The notes under the pieces: model-generated
What the model saw: only the letters and a program-made list of their open reading frames with translations
Told to the model about the DNA's origin: nothing
The model's database searches: none
In this document: positions 53,301-64,000 of the stretch, in pieces
Position numbering within the stretch: position 1 is the first letter of the stretch
How the letters are laid out: every line of letters begins with the position of its first letter
Position numbers and translations under genes: made by a program
Assembly (NCBI GenBank): GCA_039111635.1
Contig: JBCAQO010000007.1
Span: 1,798,001 to 1,862,000 of the forward strand
Direction: 5' to 3'
Source of the DNA: Heterobasidion occidentale
Taxonomy: Eukaryota; Basidiomycota; Agaricomycetes; Russulales; Bondarzewiaceae
DNA length: 64,000 nucleotides

Positions 53301-54706
53301 GGACCACAGAACATTCTCCGCAGACAATGGTTCAACGGCAGGAACTTGCACCAAAGGGACGTCGTTGATGGACTGGGCCTGTAAAGCCGGAGAATTGATG
53401 GTGAATGTGCCGATAAAGGTGTGAATGTCCTTGATGGGAGCATCAGCTAGGGAACCATGATGAATACTCGAAGGATCACGCAGCTGCATTGAGGCTTACC
53501 GTATATCTCTGCGTCAATGCTCAAAAGCTCCTTCTCGGTACGAAGTTTCTGGGTGGCGGGAACCGCAACACGCAGCTTCCAGTCAGTCTCACCGTCTAGT
53601 TGGTCTGTGCGGATGAAGCAGGTGCCTGAACTGTCGGATGTTCGAAGTAGGACGACGTCAGCTGGAACGCGTTGATTTTTCTCGATGATAATGAGGTCGC
53701 CAACACGCAGCGAGGAAGAAGGGACCGAGCGTGTATGAGGCATGTTGTCTTCGAGATCACGCGGTGAGGACGGGTGATAGTCTGAAGAGTCGAGGATAAG
53801 GTAACGTTGGGAGTTGGCTTCCCGGTCGCGGAGGTTGCGCTTATAGTCATCGTATGCTTCCTTTCCCATAGTCACTAGAAGTACAAACGCCAGAGGTGCG
53901 ATATATGTTGCGATGAAACCTGGTGAAGACAGTTATGGTGTGATTTTTTGATACAGACATCAGAACAAACCGATCTTCAGCGCAGGAACGAATTGCGACA
54001 GGGCGACGAGGAGGAAGTACAGGTTGAAAAAGTATTTGAACTGTTCGTAGAAGACGATAGGGAGGAAGGTGAAGACATTGTACTTTTGATTGCGGACGAT
54101 GTTGGGAGAATATCGATTCTGGAATTTCTCTGCGAAACAATATGATGAGCCCGGAGTGAATCATGCTGCGGAGGCGTTTGCTTCGGAAGGAAAGGAATTG
54201 GACAACTCCATCGGCAGTCGGTTTCAAACCCTTCAGAAGAAGGGGTTGTATGTCAATGACGGAAGGAAAGACGTACCTGGTGGGCGAAGAGGAATTATTC
54301 GAGATTTATCCTTCGAGGATTTTGACCCGCTCTTTCGCAAAACAGATGACCGCTAGAGACGATGAAGAATTGGCACTTATTCAAGACTAGATCGACATAC
54401 CTGAGATGCAGAATCAGAAAGAACTCCGTCTCTTCTATCCCCTTCATCTTCCTGCGAATACCCGTCTTCAGCATCCTCTCCAAGCAGCGTTGCCTCCTCC
54501 TCTGGCTCTCCGTTGTACCCGTCACGCCGCCTCCCTAATCTTCCGTTCTTCCTTGCAGAAACTGACGCGGCAACTTTGAGTCCCACGGGCATGATAGAGT
54601 CTTGGCGGGTTTCAGGTGTTTCGTGAGCCTCGGTGTTGCTGACGCGGGCGTACCCAGCCCTGGAGTTTCGATTTGATGCTAGCGAGTGCAAAGGGATATC
54701 AGACAT
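50341..54706 (-). CDS. NEO1: P4-type ATPase, NEO1/ATP9-like phospholipid flippase
   Basis: Long multi-exon gene of about 1,100 residues starting [19 protein letters not shown]. An acidic disordered N-terminus leads into [20 protein letters not shown] and [20 protein letters not shown]. The actuator part includes [11 protein letters not shown] and [12 protein letters not shown] (the DGET loop). The fourth span carries [13 protein letters not shown]; this PISL motif marks P4-ATPases, and the RVNLDMGK continuation is NEO1-like. The phosphorylation site DKTGTLTQN has its Asp codon at 52,806-52,808. The ATP-binding and hinge motifs are [20 protein letters not shown] and [16 protein letters not shown]. 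The C-terminal spans end in PAASSKLL. In yeast Neo1 flips phosphatidylethanolamine and serine in Golgi and endosomes and needs no Cdc50 subunit. Confidence 0.93.
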
Positions 54707-55541
54707 GAACTGACGTCAATTCCCGAGAGCCTCCTTGTTGATCGTGCAGACCAGCAGAATGAAGGACGTTCAGCTGCGCATGAAGACGATTGCAAGTACC
54801 GAGAGACCGCGCATCACCATGTGTAGTAGTGTACCCTTTCGGAGTTTGAACCAGTTGTTACTCCATGAGATGCCGCCTCCCATCTTGTTCGTCGACAGCG
54901 ACTCGCCAGTGGAATTGAATCAGTCAGGATTGGCAATTTTTGGCAAGCACCCGCGTCGACAGACGCCGACTGCCCCTGAAATTTTCTGCGCCCTTCCACG
55001 TTCAGGTATGCGAAGGCACTATATAAAACGATGTGAGTAACACTGACGATTCTCATTCGAAACCTTGGATGTTTGGGTTGACATCTGATGATGATACATG
55101 AATTGTTATGCGCAGGTTTGCACGCGCCGCAGATCGGTTGATGTGCCATTTGCAGTGAGATCCCTTCTTTATCTCAGAATCTCAAGGTCACTCTTAATTT
55201 GCATCTACCATTGACTCTCAGATCGTCCTAGACGACCGAATTCCACCGTAATTTCCAAGCTACCAATTGACCATTGCCTCAATGCCGAGTCCCACACCTA
55301 ACATACACGCCAGCTACGACGATACTTCCGCGTGTCGCTTCCGCCACGAACATCTGCATAACTTAACCTCATCTTCCCTCCGGCACATAAAGACAATGTG
55401 GTAGTGTGAGTTGACCGTAACAAATATCTGCAATTCTTTGGAGAGACCAAAGGTCAATAATGATGCCTTTCTATCCCTCAACGCAAAGGTACATACTATT
55501 GTGCTTCGAAGAACAGAAAGAAGGGAGTGGACGTCCGACAT
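54707..55541. other. Intergenic region upstream of the flippase; no gene recognised
   Basis: Short frames on both strands do not resemble known proteins. The promoter of NEO1 must lie near 54,710-54,900. Confidence 0.5.
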
Positions 55542-55655
55542 TCATGCCACGAGGCAGTAGAACGATCCGTCGGGGCCATTTTCGGAGTCAATGGGGACAG
55601 AGGTAGGGACGTTGTCCGCTGAAATGGAAGAAGACGTGGTAGAGAAGGAGTCCAT
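55542..55655 (-). CDS. Lipopeptide pheromone-precursor-like small protein with CaaX end
   Basis: An intronless 37-codon frame from ATG at 55,655 to TGA at 55,542. The peptide begins MDSFSTTSSS, has a middle ADNVPTSVP, an acidic IDSEN and ends GPDGSFYCLVA. The last four residues CLVA form a CaaX box for farnesylation and carboxymethylation. Agaricomycete mating pheromone precursors are just such short proteins: a MD.F start, Ser/Thr/Pro/Val-rich leader, a charged cleavage site, then about ten residues ending in C-aliphatic-aliphatic-x. The SEN could be the processing point. The frame stays open upstream to 55,874, so a longer protein is possible, but the MDSF start fits the family. No Ste3 receptor gene is seen within the window. 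Confidence 0.65.
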   Translation of the reverse strand: MDSFSTTSSSISADNVPTSVPIDSENGPDGSFYCLVA

Positions 55656-57351
55656 TGATGGTATAAGGGTGGGTGTGACGAAGGGGAGTAGCGCAGGTGC
55701 TTTAGGTGAGAACCTGGGGAGTTGCATCGCACATTTGGGCCTTTTAACCGTCTTTCGTTCCACAGTCCCCTCATAAAATTGAGACAACAAGTCACGAAGA
55801 TCAATTGCTTTTGTCGTAGGTGAGACATCCTGAGTAGCTAAAGAATAACCCATCCCTCCTTGTGAGATTTGCATTTCCCATGGATGTCAGATCTAAACCA
55901 AAGTGTCTAATAGGTACCGACGAATGGAGTATGGTCTCAAAGAATATCAGACTTTGTGGCGAAACTAGCTTGTTGTTCTGAGACCGTGCGTATCTTGTGT
56001 CCTCAGGCTGTCGGACAATTCGAGAGGAGCCCCTGACCGATTGATGCATGGCCCTCTCACCTTCGAAGTTATGTCATTTGTCACGCATACGAGCGCACAT
56101 ATTGAACGCACATATATCTGCCTCGAACAGATGGCAGCTTGAAGGACGATAGTGCCACCAGCCGTTCCTTTTGGTGGTACCTGACGTTGGAACATTGTCT
56201 CGGGATGACTACTCCCGGAAACTCTGTGCCAACAAAGCTGAACCTTGGTATGGTATGTCAGCGCGAGTCGCATAGCTCTTCAATCATCTGTCGGTTCAGG
56301 TACATTTCTCATGACTCATGAACCTGATCGTGACTGCCATTCAACTTCTTTCAACATACTTAGCCTATCCCCTTCCTTCCGCAAGTGACCTTGGGGTGCC
56401 ATGGATGTCAGCAGATCCTAAACATACACGACCTCAACGTCCTATCGTGAACCTTGAAATATACCTCTCAAGCAGTACTAGAAAGGTCCTCGATCCTCTT
56501 GATTTTACCCAAGTGTCGACTTCACTTTTGCTGGGATCCAATGACAAATTCTCAAGGTCTTCATTCTTCATCACTACCTCGATATTTTTCTGATTATCGT
56601 TATCATGTTTGCGCTCAAATTCGATGCACTGCAGCCTGCCAGACAGCTTCAAGGCTTAGCACACTTGAGCGCTAGGCATATGCCTACGGTCAGATCGAAA
56701 CTTGACACGAGTACGCTTTATGTTCTTGACGCACCCCTTTAGAAGGCTCCGTATTAGCTTCTTCGGTCTACAAAGGAGCGACAACTATGTTCCAGTTCAA
56801 CTTTGGATCTCGATGCATTCCCACCGTGTACGAGGACAAACGTCGGACGGAAGCACTCGATACTCAGGTGGTCAAGGCTTAATGTTTCTCGAGTTGTTAT
56901 GACCTCATGGAACCTGGCGCCTTGATAGACTGAATTGCAGACTCACAGTTGATTTCGGACGCCATTTCAGTAATTCCTTCGGTCAGTTTACAGTGTCCCT
57001 TTTCCGCGCAGTGATACTCTTCACCGATATGCGACGTCGAATGCAAAAGCACTAGTATTGATTGTCCTCCAGATTGGTAGATTGGTTCGACACCGTGATT
57101 CGGCTCCAGCGGTCCGTAGTTTTCCACGACCCACTATCACCACCCTTCTCGCTAAAGCGCCATCTCACTCCATCCACTTTGAGGGCGGTCATGGGGTACG
57201 GAATGCCGGTGATGGACGCTTGAATCTTCGCCAGAAGTGCGATATAAATGAAATGGGGTGCGGGGTGTGTTGTTGTGCACCCATTCCATTCACTCCCCAC
57301 TCATTCCACTCACTTCCAAGAGCACAGCTGACAACGACCCACGAAGATATT
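55656..57351. other. Intergenic region; no gene recognised
   Basis: Looked at for a Ste3-type receptor beside the pheromone-like gene and none was found. Short frames are scattered on both strands without membrane segments. The last 200 bases are the promoter of the sugar transporter, with a repeated CATTCCACTCAC-like pattern near 57,285-57,315. Confidence 0.5.
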
Positions 57352-59597
57352 ATGAGCAGTACGAAACCGCTGAGTGGAAGGAGATTGGTGTTCGTCGTCA
57401 ACTTTGTAGCTGGGATAGCAATTTTTTTGTAAGCGTATCCATCCACGCTCGGTTGTTCAACATTCACATTTTTTGCATCCAAGCTTTGGCTATGATCAGG
57501 GCATGATGGGGGGCGTTAATACATCCCCGGATTACGTTAGGACAATGGGACTAGGGCATGCCCAGTACGTTCACTCTCGAACTCACTTGATTCAATAATG
57601 AATGCTAATCGAGAAAGCAATCAGGTATGAAGGGGCTTCGGAAGGGTGGGTCGCGACCATCACAAACCCCACACGCCAGGGCGGAATAGTCAGCAGTGAG
57701 TCGCTTCTTCATCATGCGCGAAAGTATTTTTCAAACAAGAAACTAGTATACTACTTTGGAACCCTCCTCGGATGTCTTCCTGCAGGTATTATAGGCGATA
57801 GGTATGTCTCTGAACTTAGTCGATTGCGACAACATGCCGATTTACTCCTTTAAGGATCGGAAGACTCAAGACCATGGCAATCGTAAGTCTTGGGTCGTGT
57901 GGAGACGATGATCATTGACAAGGAGGTCATAAAGGGCGCATGTTGGGTGCTATTAGGAGCGTCACTACAATGCTCTGCACAGAACCTGACATGGCATGTT
58001 TATCCACCTTTATCCCTCCATACAAGTGATTGACATGTCGGTCTCACAGGATGCTCCTCGCGCGCGTAATCAATGGCATAGGCACAGGCTTTCTCAATGC
58101 CATCGTCCCGGTATGGAGCGCAGAGGTTGCATCTCACACTTCCCGAGGCGCTTTCATTGCCACCGAATTTACGCTGAACATTTTCGGTGTTGTCGTCGCT
58201 TATTGGTTGGAGTTTGGCCTCGGTTTCGTAGGGCAAGGAAACACACAGGTATTTTATCAAACCCATTCCATCCAACCACACTGCTGATGAAGAATTGCAG
58301 TTCCGTTGGAGGGTATGTATCCATTTATGTAGTTGAGATATGCCCTCACATCTCGACTAGTTTCCTATCGCATTCCAACTTGTACCTCTGCTCGCGTTTG
58401 TGGTAAGCATCGATCATTTGCGTTGCTTAGTTCATGTAATGACACTGGCACTAGGCTTGTTTGCCGTGGATGCCCGAGTCGCCTCGTTGGTTGATCAAGG
58501 CGGGAAGAAATGAAGAGGCTCGCGTCATCTTGCGCCTTCTGCGTGATGACGGCGACCCCGAACACAGACGGGCAACCTCGGAGTACGAGGATATTGTCGG
58601 CATCGTCGAACTGGAGAAGAAGCATGCCGGGAGAAACTCCTACATTGCCATGTTCTTCGGACGCAGTAAGTGAACATCTGAACTCCCACCTGCCATTTGC
58701 TTGTTCTTAGTGTCATGTTCGAACAGATTCTGGAGACCTGCACATCGCTCGACGCGTGCAGCTCTCAATCTGGCTGCAGATTGTTCAAGAGTACGTGATT
58801 TGTGTTCATCAATTTGACTTTCATTGATCTTGTTCATCAAAGATGGGTAGGAATCGCCGCTATCACAGTTTATGCCCCCACGATCTTCGCGCAAGCGGGG
58901 TATGGCGCTCGCAAGTCCCAATGGCTCTCGGGCTTGAATGACGTTGGTGACATCTTCGCATCGGATATAAACATTGGTTTACGCTCCTGTCTATCGCTTA
59001 CAGATCACGTACATGCTCAGCACGCTCCTTGCCGTCGTCACTGTCGATCGTTGGGGACGCCGCGTTGGACTTTGGTGGGGTGCCGTTGGCCAGGGCGTCG
59101 CACTGTTCCTTGCCGGTGCATTCGGTCGTTTGCTCAAGGACCACCCCGACAGAGCCTCGCAATACGGAGGGGCCTCCGCATTTTTCATCTTTGTCTACAC
59201 CGCGGTATTTGGTGCGACTTGGCTGACCATACCCTGGATATGGCCGACGGAGACGTTTCCGTTGGAGGTCCGAGCCAAAGGAAACGCATGGGGTGTCGTC
59301 GGCTGGAGCACCGGTAACGGCTGGTTGATGATGCTCAACCCCGTCATGTTCAATGCTATCGCGGAAAACACGCTCTACATCTTCGCGGTAGTCAACTTCC
59401 TGAGCATCCCTCTGGTGTGGGCTTTCTATCCCGAGACCGCGAACCGGACGCTGGAGGAGATCGACTGGTTGTTCGCGACAAAGAGTCCGTTCGCATGGGA
59501 TATGGAGACGAATTTTGCGAGGATCAAGGCAGAGCAAGCACAAGTGGCGTTGAATCCGAAGAACGATGAGAAGTTCTCTAAAAGCGAGAATCCGTGA
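57352..59597 (+). CDS. MFS sugar transporter (hexose/STL1-like)
   Basis: Multi-exon gene starting MSSTKPLSGRRLVFVVNFVA at 57,352, giving about 530 residues. The first span ends at an intron, then FGYDQGMMGGVNTSPDYV follows. GDRIGRLKTM is the loop 2-3 motif, and LARVINGIGTGFLNAIVPVW and EVASHTSRGAFIATEFTLNI follow. PWMPESPRWLIKAGRNEEA is the PESPR signature before the central loop. The second half has WLQIVQEWVGIAAITVYAPT, VDRWGRRVGL, TWLTIPWIWPTETFPLEVRA and ending FYPETANRTLEEIDWLF. The PETxxRxLEEID tail is the family hallmark. Twelve spans are expected in the plasma membrane, with proton-driven sugar or polyol uptake. The substrate is not determinable. The intron after WLSGLND has the unusual donor GTTGGT. 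Confidence 0.9.
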
Positions 59598-60263
59598 CCG
59601 CAGCATACCTAACCCTTTGTAACCGTGCGACGCTTCAGACTCTGCTTCTCACTCTGATCCCCTCTGCAAATCTTTTACGAAAAATCCGCGACTCCAAGCT
59701 GACCAGTGCATGCTATATAAGTGATTGAAGTAATCTACCAAGACGCGAGCTCGACGGGATCCTATGTCACAAACTTCAACTTACTGGGACTGAGTACATG
59801 CCTTTTCTCCAGCAGTACTATCCTTCCTTTATCAAAGACGTGATAATTATCATACTCCAGAAATGTCCAGAAATGTCCAGTCCAGTGGCTCCAAGAATGG
59901 ACCATCGTGAGTACCCTAGTTCTGCTTCTTTGCTCCGGAAGAGCAAGCCATGACGATAACATGTTTGCTATCGCATACGTCATGATGCTTGTGATGTTCG
60001 AGCCGCAAGATAGTGCTCATATCACAGACCTCCCAGACTCATGTGCTCAAGACCCGTCCGTCCGCACATCTCTTCACACCTAGTAGTAGCCAGCGCTGCA
60101 TGCCAGTCTGATCCTTGTGAACGGTGCAGGCGACTAGCTGATCATCTGTGGGAATACCGGTGGACTATTCATATATACAAGGCGAAATCTCGGAAAGCGG
60201 GGCACAGAAGGAACACTGTGGGAGACGCAGAGAACCTGAAGACTCACGGGAGCAGACGCGCTG
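59598..60263. other. Intergenic; no gene recognised
   Basis: 3' flank of the sugar transporter. It contains a direct repeat of CCAGAAATGT (59,858-59,878). Nothing else is recognised. Confidence 0.5.
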
Positions 60264-60440
60264 ACGCGTCCGGGCGCGTCGTGGACGCGTCCATAATCAC
60301 GTGACGAGAAGCCAAACGCGTCTCGCGACTTTGCTGGCTTGTTTCGGTCGTCGTTCACTCTCATCATCCTCCTGCTGCGTATCGCCTCGCGAATCAAGAG
60401 CGTTTAAAGATGCGCTGCTCATCGTATGCAGAAAACGCGT
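60264..60440 (+). promoter_or_regulatory. Cluster of four ACGCGT boxes
   Basis: ACGCGT at 60,264, 60,285, 60,316 and 60,435, with further copies at 61,283, 61,331, 61,432 and 62,206. The same hexamer stands three times before DNA2 in this window. A G1/S-regulated gene could follow on the plus strand, but I could not recognise one. Confidence 0.4.
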
Positions 60441-63400
60441 TCGTGCTCGTACATGGCGACTCGATCTGGTCTCCGTCCTTCTGTGGCTACACGTCTGTTG
60501 GCAGCTTCAGACGCATGTCGGTCCAGACCTCCTCTCCCACATACCAAGCACCCACATCCCTCTTCTGATGCCGGAGAGAACTTCTCACTCAACTCCTCGA
60601 CAGCCTCCGCCTACAAAGATACATGCGGGCCATTTGTCCCGATGTTCGAGCGCTCGAGAAGTTAGTGGCTCTCAATGGAGGAAGGGGGGAGGGCGTTTAT
60701 TTAAACGGTACGCTTCTCTTAATCTACAGTGCTCGAACCTGAGTTTCCATCTATTAGTCGACACGTTTTCTTGTATAGGGGTCAGCAGGCCACCACGGTA
60801 ACGGGTAGAGGGGAGGTCGGAAGGGCTTCAGACTCCACCGCGTACCATCTTCATCATCTGACAGACAAGCTACACCGTAGGGTGGCCACTGTCATGCAAG
60901 ACAGCCCCTGTCCGCCTCGCCGAGCGCTGCCCGATGAACACGACCGTCGTACAGGATCAGACCATCCTCCATGTGAGTGCCGCGTTGCTCTCCAGGACCA
61001 ACGGGGCCGTTCGCACTAACGCTCGCCCGCGCCGTTATCTACATTCCAGTGCTCCGCCGTGGCTCGAAGCTCCGTACACGTTCCCCGCTACCGAACACAC
61101 CTGATGTTCATGAAACCGGGACTTCTACTTACAGGTACGTGGCCCCGAAGAATCCCATCCGCGAAACCGTCCAAATGCGCCTTTGGGGAGAAATCCCGCC
61201 TGCTCGTTCGGATGCCTGGCCTGGCCCTCGGGCTCGACCCTAACCGAGCACAAAGACAGAGTTGCACGCAGGACGATTTCGAACGCGTCCCCCTCCTATC
61301 CTGCCAAGCTGCCGTCTCACGCGCCTCGGGACGCGTTCGAATGCCATCGAACGCTACCGATGAGGTGCGTTCCTATCGAACCCTCTCGAGAAAAAATCCA
61401 CGCGCTTCGAGCCCCGGTTCAAAGTGCGCCTACGCGTGTGTTGTGGCGTATTTGCCGCGCGAGTTGCTCGCCTCGCCACGACGCGCGGTTCTTCGAGCCT
61501 CGTTACGGCATCGAGTACGCCCGGCTCTCCTCAGATGGGTGCGCGGAAAGTTTCGGCGGGCCGCTCGCCCCAACACGCCGCCTGGATCAGGATCACGCTC
61601 AACAAGCACACACCTTCCCCCCCTCCCTCGCTCGCGCACACATCGACTGTGCCCGCTTCTATCGCTCCGTCCTCAAACCCGCCGCACGATTATCAGTAGC
61701 TGATTTTCGAAGCACCTGTCTGTCAGAGCTTCGTTCGGGCCTTCTGGAGGATCTATTAGGTCCCAGACAGCCTTCTTTGAAGCTTTGTCGGCATTCGCGA
61801 TCCCGTCACTTGGTAAGTCGCGATCACGTGTGCCCTTTGTTATCTCCCCACGACGACCCGACCCGCGACAATCCTCGTGAATATGCGCCTCCTTCGGCTA
61901 GGTATGAGGTATGACGTTCGTCTGTGTGATCCCGAGTGAGTCACTCGTGTCGCTCGCCTGGTTGGCTGACGCGCCTTCATCCCCGAGTCCGTCGTCGCTG
62001 GCTTCGAGGCTGAGTGCGAATCCAAACTGTCTCGCGATCAGGACCCACTACCCGAGCATACCATGGAAGATGCCGTCGGCTCGCAAAACTTGCGTCCGGG
62101 AGGCCTTCTGAGAGCCCTCGAGCATGTCAACAACGAGGACGATATGTAAGAGGATGCCCCGCTGGAACCGCTGGGTGGGACTGCACCTGCGATGTATGGC
62201 AGGGCACGCGTGCGGGCTTCCCCAGGCTCGCATGTTAATCTCGGCGTCGCCCGCTGATTTCCTCGCTTAGATGGGTGGCCCAGCGCGATCGCGCGAAAGG
62301 CAAGCAGCGGCATCGGGCGCCAGCGGGTACCAAGGCTCGCCAGTGCGATGGCGGGCGCATCGCAGGATGTTATCGACCCGCCGCTCGTCAAATTCGACGC
62401 CACTATCAGGCGAGGGCTCAGCACAGCTCGCGCGCGTAACTCGCAAACGTGCCAAATAAGGCAAGTTTGGTGTGGGGCATGTCGCTTATCGATGGGCGAT
62501 GGCGGTGGTGGGCTGTCGATGGACACCCTAAACCAGGGCCACACACACTCGAGCTTGCCTCGAGGAGGCTAAGATGGGTGACAAAGACTAAGTGTGTGTG
62601 GGACAGACGGAGCTGCACGGACTTGCATCGGGTATGTCCATTTGCTGAGGCAGCTTGATTGATTTTTGTGATTTTTTGTGGCTTTTGGATATTTGGCATT
62701 GTTCGAGTTTATGCGTGCGTCCATGTCGTGCCGAGCCGTTGGGGGCTCGCGAAGCTTCTAATACGCTTCCACCCGGATCTTCGAGGTGGGCGCCCGGGAG
62801 TGCTCTGATCGAACGGAACAAAGAAGCGCTGGCCCGTGTGGGCCTGCGGATTATGTCGCTCGTCGGCGGCTTGGGCATCAAAAGGAATTCCACTGCAGTT
62901 GCCAACCGGCATGGTGGTGTTGCCAATCGCTACCCGAGACGAGCGAGCGAGCGACGCTGGACGGGGGGAGGCTGCGCACGTTGGGCGATGATGGCGCGGC
63001 AGGAGGGCCTTGATGCCGACGACGACGCATCCGTTTAGTCACCTCTAGGGGTCGCGTAGACGTACTTGCACGATAAGTAAAGTACATGCTACGCAGCGGA
63101 ACCAGCGAATCGCACCCCGCCCGGCATCTCGAAGGGCCAAGCAGAACGTTCGAGCTCGCGGGTGCGCCATGCGAAGAGGATTGCCACCGTAGAATATATC
63201 CAAAATGGGGAATTGTTGTGTTGCGCCGTGCTGGGAGCCGACGCGCGGGGTGCGAGTTGAATCCCAGCACGACCTCGAGGCGTTTGCGCCTGTTCTCGTG
63301 ACGGCCTGTCGTCGCGCCCGGGTCAAAAAGCGAGTGCTTCAGCTTCCGCTCCGAGACTTGAGGCCGTCGCAGGGTCAAGGGTTCGGAGCGAGATAGGATG

Positions 63401-64000
63401 ATGATGGTGATATTGGGTTGTGCGGCTCCGGCCACTGTTATTTATTTAATCGGCGATATATTGAGCAGACGGGGCTGCCTGTCCGTTACATACATCATAA
63501 ATTAATATGACGCATGCGGGGATCCGGAGGCGATAATTGTGTCTAGTATATATTCATTCATCGGTTCGTCGGACTTGGATTGGGGGTGGCTGGCCTCCGT
63601 GGAGGGGCACCTCGAGGAGGTCCCGGGCATGGGAATGACCACCAACTGGGACGGCTGACGTAGGGAGAAGCGTGGATCGGAACAGCAGGTACGTTAGCGC
63701 GGGTTTTGGAGTGTCCTGGAAGGCGAAAGCACGTTCGGTGTGCGTCCATCAGCGTCCATCTGCATCAGGCGTTGGGACGGATTCAGAGTCCGCATCAGAG
63801 AAGAAGGCTTCTTCGGTCCTGCAATGTCACGGACAGGCGTGGGCTGTTGGTGCATGCAGCGCGAAGCCCGTATGGGCCGTAATATGAGCCGCCTCGAGGA
63901 GGGGGCCTGCGGAGATGAAGTGCGCGTTCTGCTTTGTGGTATGTTTACACGGAGAGAAGGGGTTCTGATTTCGGCGGTGGGAGCGTGCATGTACTCGCAC
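60441..64000. other. GC-rich region with unrecognised, probably broken coding sequence
   Basis: Several plus-strand frames look partly coding. One at about 60,570-60,720 reads RRELLTQLLDSLRLQRYMRA followed by CPDVRALEKLVALN and has no Met. It ends at a GTACGC donor, so it may be an internal exon. A frame at 61,183-61,914 (243 codons) and another at 62,655-63,038 have Arg/Pro/Ser-rich composition typical of chance frames in GC-rich DNA. No domain is recognised. From about 62,250 onward the sequence has repeat-like features with no intron-exon pattern I can follow. Confidence 0.3.

Noticed and set aside
60301..61914. Plus-strand frames up to 243 codons as a single gene
   Set aside because: Arg/Pro/Ser-rich composition, no recognised motif and no consistent splice model; kept only as an unresolved region.

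Overview
The window looks like genomic DNA from a filamentous basidiomycete (Agaricomycete). Genes are interrupted by many short introns of about 50-70 bases with GT..AG ends. The BiP protein ends in HDEL. The repeats are typical of mushroom genomes: solo LTRs, DUF6589-type and RecQ-like helicase remnants. There is also a CaaX-ending pheromone-precursor-like ORF. No bacterial operons, CRISPR arrays or recognisable tRNA/rRNA genes were seen.

Layout. Positions 1-12,900 are a transposon graveyard. A roughly 9.7 kb element bounded by ~300 bp terminal inverted repeats (about 2,154-11,876) carries a broken DUF6589-like gene on the minus strand and a broken RecQ-like helicase gene on the plus strand. 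The two point outward from the centre. Solo LTRs of two families have landed in it, one nested inside another, each with an exact 5-bp target duplication. A further solo LTR lies outside it at 12,055-12,889. From 13,600 ordinary genes begin: a BolA-family protein, an APC amino-acid permease, the NatC acetyltransferase NAA30, the replication helicase/nuclease DNA2 and the ER chaperone BiP/KAR2.

Positions 18,451-27,464 and 27,565-36,575 are almost the same sequence, separated by exactly 100 Ns. I found only five differences. Two of them break DNA2, one in each copy. This is best explained as an unmerged contig overlap, so NAA30, DNA2 and BiP are probably single-copy genes shown one and a half to two times. 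DNA2 is preceded by three ACGCGT boxes, as expected for an S-phase gene. BiP is preceded by three GACGTGGC boxes, as expected for an unfolded-protein-response gene.

Positions 37,575-38,877 hold an unrecognised disordered-looking protein. A pyrimidine-rich tract with a minisatellite and a family of hairpin repeats (40.7-42.1 kb) follow. Next come a FluG/nodulin-type amidohydrolase with a GATA array upstream, a multi-span membrane protein, a MYND zinc-finger protein, a second 100-N gap, a NEO1-type lipid flippase, the pheromone-precursor candidate (55,542-55,655) and an MFS sugar transporter. The last 4 kb are GC-rich, rich in ACGCGT and contain no gene I can name.
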